Source of the DNA: Chamaelirium japonicum
Taxonomy: Eukaryota; Streptophyta; Magnoliopsida; Liliales; Melanthiaceae
Assembly: GCA_947650365.1 (NCBI GenBank)
Contig: OX393557.1
Location: 3,823,215-3,887,214, forward strand
DNA length: 64,000 nucleotides
Reading direction: 5' to 3'
Shown piece after piece: positions 58,402 to 64,000 of this stretch; the first letter of the stretch is position 1, and every line of letters begins with the position of its first letter. Below the pieces are notes generated by a model that had not been told where the DNA came from, did not search any database, and saw only the letters and a program-made list of their open reading frames with translations. The translations under genes and the position numbers were made by a program.

Positions 58402-60120
58402 ATTTGGTGATGCTTGTATCGTATGGTGGTTATCTTGATTCGGGTTTGGATATGGTTTTATCCCATGAGATGGAACTATATTGACCTATGATTTTTCTTT
58501 TTTAAAAAATCCAATTCGGTGTTCTATTTATCAATTACTCCAACATCTGATATGCAACTTTTGGTTGTGATGCTGTCTAAAGACCCTGATGGCTTTTGTA
58601 GCTTCAATTGTTTCTAAAATGCAACTGCACAAATGCTTGCACCATGGGTCCTTTTGGTTGGTGGAGTTTGAAATGCACTTGTAGTTTTAATTACAATTAC
58701 ACTATATTATCTTTTCATATCATTTCCTTAACAATTTTTTTTAACAATTTCTTTTAATAAAATATCTTCTATACAATATTTTCTTTATCTGCAAATTTAT
58801 TATCTATAAATTAATTTTCTTTGCAACGTTTTCAATCTCTTCAACATATGTTCTCTTTATAACATTTTCTCTCTCTACAACATATATTATCTCTGTATAT
58901 TTCTCTATACAATATTCTCTTTGTACCAGATATTTATAACACTCTTGTTTACAATATTTTATATTTCCACAACATATGTACTCTTTTATAATATTCTCTC
59001 TATAACTGTGTTGATGTCTTGCCTTTGGAATCTAAAGAGTATAATTTTTATGTTTTTGGGTTTTCAATGATTTGATTTCATATTTTGATTTAGGAGAACC
59101 AACTTTTTAATCAATTCTCAAACATGCCCAATTCTCTATTGAACTAGTTTCGGAGGAGGAATCGATTTTGGTTGAACTAGTTTCGGAGGAGGAATCGATT
59201 TTGGTCCAAAACCGGGCGTCCAAAACAGTTCCCAAACACACCCTAAGTTAAGCAATCTCCTCATATAAGGAGAGAACTGAACCATAACCATTTCTTTATG
59301 TTATAGTGTATAGTTTGGGAGTCAAAGACAAGCTGTTGGATTAATCTATAGCCATAAGTATATGAATATGCTGTATGTATTTCATGAATAAATTGTGAAA
59401 AATGTCATGATTATTTCATGAAGAAGTCATGTGGTTTATATGTTGCTCCCCCCCCCCCCCCCCCCCGAATTTGTGAATGATGAATGGATAAAATTTGGAT
59501 GGTATCTATATGTAGAGTTCTCACGTTTACCAAGGATTCTCCTTCCATATCCAACAACTCCAAATCCATTAATATTGCACACACTTTGTGCCATGAATCC
59601 ATTCCCCAAGATCAGTTGAACTATTGGAGCAGTGCAAGCTCAGGACAAATCCTTGCCATTGTTGCGCTTGTGATGAAGTATCGATTCTCATTGTGAAGGA
59701 GGAGATTTAGAAATTTGGAGGAGCATATGGAGAGCCCGCGTTGTCCCAAGATGGTCGTGGACACCAAACAAGCATGTATGAGGAATGATTTGAAAAACAT
59801 GTTGCAAAAACAAATTTTACTACAAGAATTCTCCAAATCAATTGACCAGAAAAATGGTGCTGAAGTGAGATAGTGGAGGACACCAAACATAAAAGTTGTA
59901 CATGAAGTGTGATGACTAACAGTTCATGGCCATTCATGACCCGATAGAAATAAGGTGTTCAATAGAGGTAGGCAACTCTGTTTTGGATGACTCTGATTCA
60001 GATAATCCTCACCATAATCTTGATCAAAATACTGATTTGGCTGATTCTGCACCACTTGCATAAGATTGCACTATAAATGAGTGACATAGAGGATCATAAC
60101 TCCTCAAGAATTGTTTGGAA

Positions 60121-60712
60121 TAAGAGTGAGACTTGGGCGGGTCTGACCCGAACCCGACCCACCCAATCCAAACAATGGACAAACATAGGCAAAGCTAATT
60201 AAAAACTTGGACGGGTTTGGACAAAAAAAGATTAACCCGATTTCAATTTGGACAGGTTTGGGCACCGATCTTCCCAACCCGAAGAACCGAGGAACCCGAT
60301 AAAGTGACACACTAAGGTTGAATGCTTTGGTAGTTTTTTTTATGGAAATCAAAGACTATCTGTTTGATGTTGAAGGCTAAGAATTCGTTTGAAATATGTG
60401 AGGATATGGGTTGGACTTTATGTTTTCTTTATGCAATTCAAAGGTTTTTTTATTCAATTCAAAAATATATTGGGTTTTTTTTTCCATCTATTTATATGCA
60501 CAAGTATTTCTAATTGGGTAATTTGTCCAATCCATCCGTTATTTTGCAAATTGGGCAACCCGAGCAACCTGAGGAACCCAAGCAACTAGAATGGGCAAGC
60601 ACGGGTTGGGCTTCCATAGGTTCCCTGGGTTCTACGGGAAAAACGGGTTAAGGTTTGTGCAAGTCGGGTTGGGCATGGGCAGATCCTTCAACCCGCCCAA
60701 GTCCCACCCCTA
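60121..60712. mobile_element. non-autonomous hAT element with perfect 8-bp duplication and known empty site
   Basis: The ends TAAGAGTGAGACTTGGGCGG and CCGCCCAAGTCCCACCCCTA are inverted. GTTTGGAA repeats exactly at 60113-60120 and 60713-60720. Copy S0 has the uninterrupted site (GGTTGGAACAACGATG at about 52383). The interior is GGGTTTGG/CCCGACCC-rich and non-coding, like the element at 2379-2934. Confidence 0.85.
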
Positions 60713-61460
60713 GTTTGGAACAACGATATCGATGTATATGTCCATGTATACTTTAGGTAAAAACAAGAGTCGATATACTTGAATGATGTACCAAGAAGTA
60801 GAGTCAATTATTTTGGCTTTTCAACAAGCATTATCCACCAATTAAAAAATCATCCAATTTATTATTATGTTTAAGACTTTCTTTTGTATATGAAAGTTTC
60901 AAGATCAAAACAATTGAGTTAAAACAATGCCAAAAAAATTATCCATATTATAGAAACCTTGTCGCTTTTCAGTGAGGGAATCGACTCTACTCTAGTAACA
61001 AAAATGGTTAGTTAGTGGCCAATAATGCCGAGGCCCATGCGGTGTGAAATCAACAGCCATGATGCACTTGATGCTCATTAGTGATAAAAAAGTGCGCTTG
61101 TACATCATGGCCGATGATTACACATCGCACGGGCCTAGGCACTACCGGCAACTTGCCATTTTCATGACGAGAGTGAAGTCGAGCCCAACGAAGAGGAAGT
61201 GATTTTTCCCGTTTGTGGCTAGTTACCATTATTCTGCAACCATTATAGTGCACACAAAAATCATCAAGGTGGCAAAAAAAAATGAAAATCTCTAATTTAA
61301 GTGCAATCATGTTTGCCAATTGTTTATGCTATAAAAAATTGAAGCCTAAACTATTGAGGACGACTTAAACTGCTAGGTAGTACGAAGTCTCGACCTGATT
61401 GCACAGTTGGAACTACATTTATCAAATGTTGCCTTGGTCATGGGCTTGAAGCTCAAAGTA

Positions 61461-62708
61461 ATCGGAAACTTTCCAGGGGGTTATCAAAATCGGGGGCATC
61501 TCTCTTGCTCTTGTGGCGAGTTTCGAACCTTGATATTTCTGACAATAGAGCAATAACTGGGGGGTTCAACTTCTCTCCATTGATGATCGTCTCCCTTATT
61601 GTTCCTTGACGATTTGGGTAGCAACATGTAGCGATCCGAAAACGCCTCCCCACTAATGATCGTCTCTACTATATTAGAAAAATCCTATGGTAGAGGTCCG
61701 CAACAGAAGCGATTTGCAGGTCGAAAGATCGTGCGTGGTGCACGTTACATGATAAAACTTTCACGAAACTAATGTACGTGCACGTGAGACAAACCCCCTA
61801 AGGCCAATCTAGTGAATAGAATGTGTAACATGCATGCAATTTATGAATGCTAGATTGCGAGTTAGAGCAATGCATACCTTCATGCGGATCTTTTAATTGC
61901 AGAGGATTGTCTTCTTTGTCGATGGAGACGAAAGAATTCCCAAGAAGAAGAATGAGGATATGTGAGAGGATGAAGCCTTCATTGTTCACCCGATCTCACC
62001 CATTGCATGGAACGTCGCTACCAGATCTCTGAGTGCCTCCGATGAATGACTCTTCTCCAGCTTCGATTCACAATGCGAGGATGAAGTCCGATGTCACGCA
62101 CACAGAAGAGGAGATAAGAGACGAGAGAGAGGTAGAGGGGGGGTGTTCAGCCAAGGCTCTCATCAAGAGAGGCCGGCCCCTCCATCCTTGTTCTCATATA
62201 GGGGCCGGCCCCTATTGGTCAAATCTCCCCATACCCGGCCCCCCTTCTCCTAGAAGTTTGCAAATGCAAACCCTAGAAGCTAGGGGGGCCGACCATGCCT
62301 TTAGTCCTTATGTGGGGGGGGGCCACCCTAGTGTGTGGTGGTGCCCTTAGTTTTCCAAGGCACCCCCACACCTCTAGTTGGTTGCTCGTCGCATCGAGAA
62401 CACGCATGACATGCCCGAATGACTTATGACTAGTGTTTTCACTATTACCGGGTGCCCTCGGTGAAAACCTAGGGTGACCCTAGTAAAGTCAACTAGTGAA
62501 TTTGCAACACGAACCCGTGCATCACACCTGCGTAGTGAACTCCACTAGGGTTGGGGATTGACCATGTGTGTCTCCGTACTACTCAGGATCTATATCCTAG
62601 TGCACACATATGTATACGCAACTATCGTGCACTAGTGCGAAGCACACACGGAGCGTATTAGACTTGGACTATTTGCTTCATTTTATTGCGACTCGTGAAT
62701 CAAGGAGA
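61461..62708. other. no gene seen
   Basis: Mixed-composition DNA. GATGATCGTCTC occurs near 61581 and AATGATCGTCTC near 61656. Open frames at 61847-62350 show no recognisable protein. Confidence 0.4.
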
Positions 62709-62737
62709 TGATATATATATATATATATATATATATA

Positions 62738-62884
62738 GGGGCATGCTATAATGCGACATGAGGTACGAGCGACACTACACCGCAGCCGTCTGATGCACGC
62801 GTTGCGTGCATGCGATGCACGTAGCGGTGCATCAGACGGCTACTATGGGGTGCCGCACTTACCGCATGCCGCATTATAGTATGC

Positions 62885-62886
<2 letters not shown>
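62738..62886. mobile_element. Micron-like palindromic element, family P1
   Basis: 149 bp. GGGGCATGCTATAATGCG ... CGCATTATAGTATGCCC, almost fully self-complementary around a GCATGCGATGC centre, directly bounded by (TA)n on both sides. Confidence 0.78.
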
Positions 62887-62951
<65 letters not shown>

Positions 62952-62954
<3 letters not shown>

Positions 62955-63098
62955 ACATACTATAATGCGGCATGTGGTAAGTGCGGCACCACACTTCAAC
63001 CGTCTGATGCACCGCTGCGTGCATGCGATGCACACAGCGGGTGCATCAGACGGCTACAGTGTGATGCCGCACTTACCGCATGCCGCATTATAACATGC

Positions 63099-63100
<2 letters not shown>
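62952..63100. mobile_element. Micron-like palindromic element, family P1, second copy
   Basis: 149 bp, same length and arms as 62738-62886 (GGGACATACTATAATGCGG ... GCATTATAACATGCCC), only a (TA)n away. Confidence 0.78.

Positions 63101-64000
<900 letters not shown>

Larger units (their letters stand above)
58134..61460 (+). repeat. segmental repeat copy S2
   Basis: Co-linear with the end of the fucosyltransferase gene and its 3' flank (38091-39114 plus 50931-52845) and, further right, with S1. It lacks the MULE (single target CTGCACAAA at 58625-58633) and lacks the segment matching 38265-38804. It carries a hAT insertion at 60121-60712. A poly-C run of about 17 lies near 59450-59466. Confidence 0.8.

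Overview
The window is nuclear DNA of a flowering plant. It has spliced genes with GT-AG introns, telo-box-like AAACCCTAA motifs, and LTR retrotransposons primed by initiator Met-tRNA. It also carries hAT and Mutator-like (MULE) transposons and long (TA)n and (GA)n microsatellites. The species cannot be read from the sequence. Two host genes are recognisable; most of the rest is transposable-element and repeat DNA.

Left part (1-20.2 kb): the minus strand holds the 5' half of a CYP59/PPIL4-type nuclear cyclophilin gene. Exon 1 is at 19472-19569, exon 2 at 4860-4964 and exon 3 at 3505-3622, and all splice phases agree. The gene continues off the left edge. Intron 1 is about 14.5 kb. It is inflated by a truncated copia element (5955-8456) that itself carries a hAT insertion (7188-8251), by a second hAT element (9221-10021), and by a three-LTR tandem array of a gag-only LTR retrotransposon (10548-18163).

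Middle part (20-36 kb): no convincing host gene. It has a possible non-autonomous MULE (21184-27292) split by a 4.2-kb solo LTR (22112-26299). It also has several small inverted-repeat elements, palindromic elements embedded in (TA)n, satellite-like tandem repeats, and a 1.4-kb element with long inverted repeats (34661-36035).

Right part (36.9-61.5 kb): an intact single-exon GDP-fucose O-fucosyltransferase-family gene (36926-38287) is followed by three diverged copies of its own 3' flank. In the first copy an 11.8-kb MULE (39115-50930) is inserted, with 52-bp terminal inverted repeats and a perfect 9-bp target duplication. It carries a MuDR-type transposase gene and a nine-exon Ulp1-like (C48) protease gene, convergently arranged. 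Both carry small inactivating lesions. The third copy keeps the empty MULE site and a fragment of the fucosyltransferase last exon; a hAT element in that third copy (60121-60712) has its empty site in the first copy.

Right edge (62.7-64 kb): a run of palindromic elements of at least two, probably three, families, each bounded by (TA)n, resembling microsatellite-targeting Micron elements of rice.
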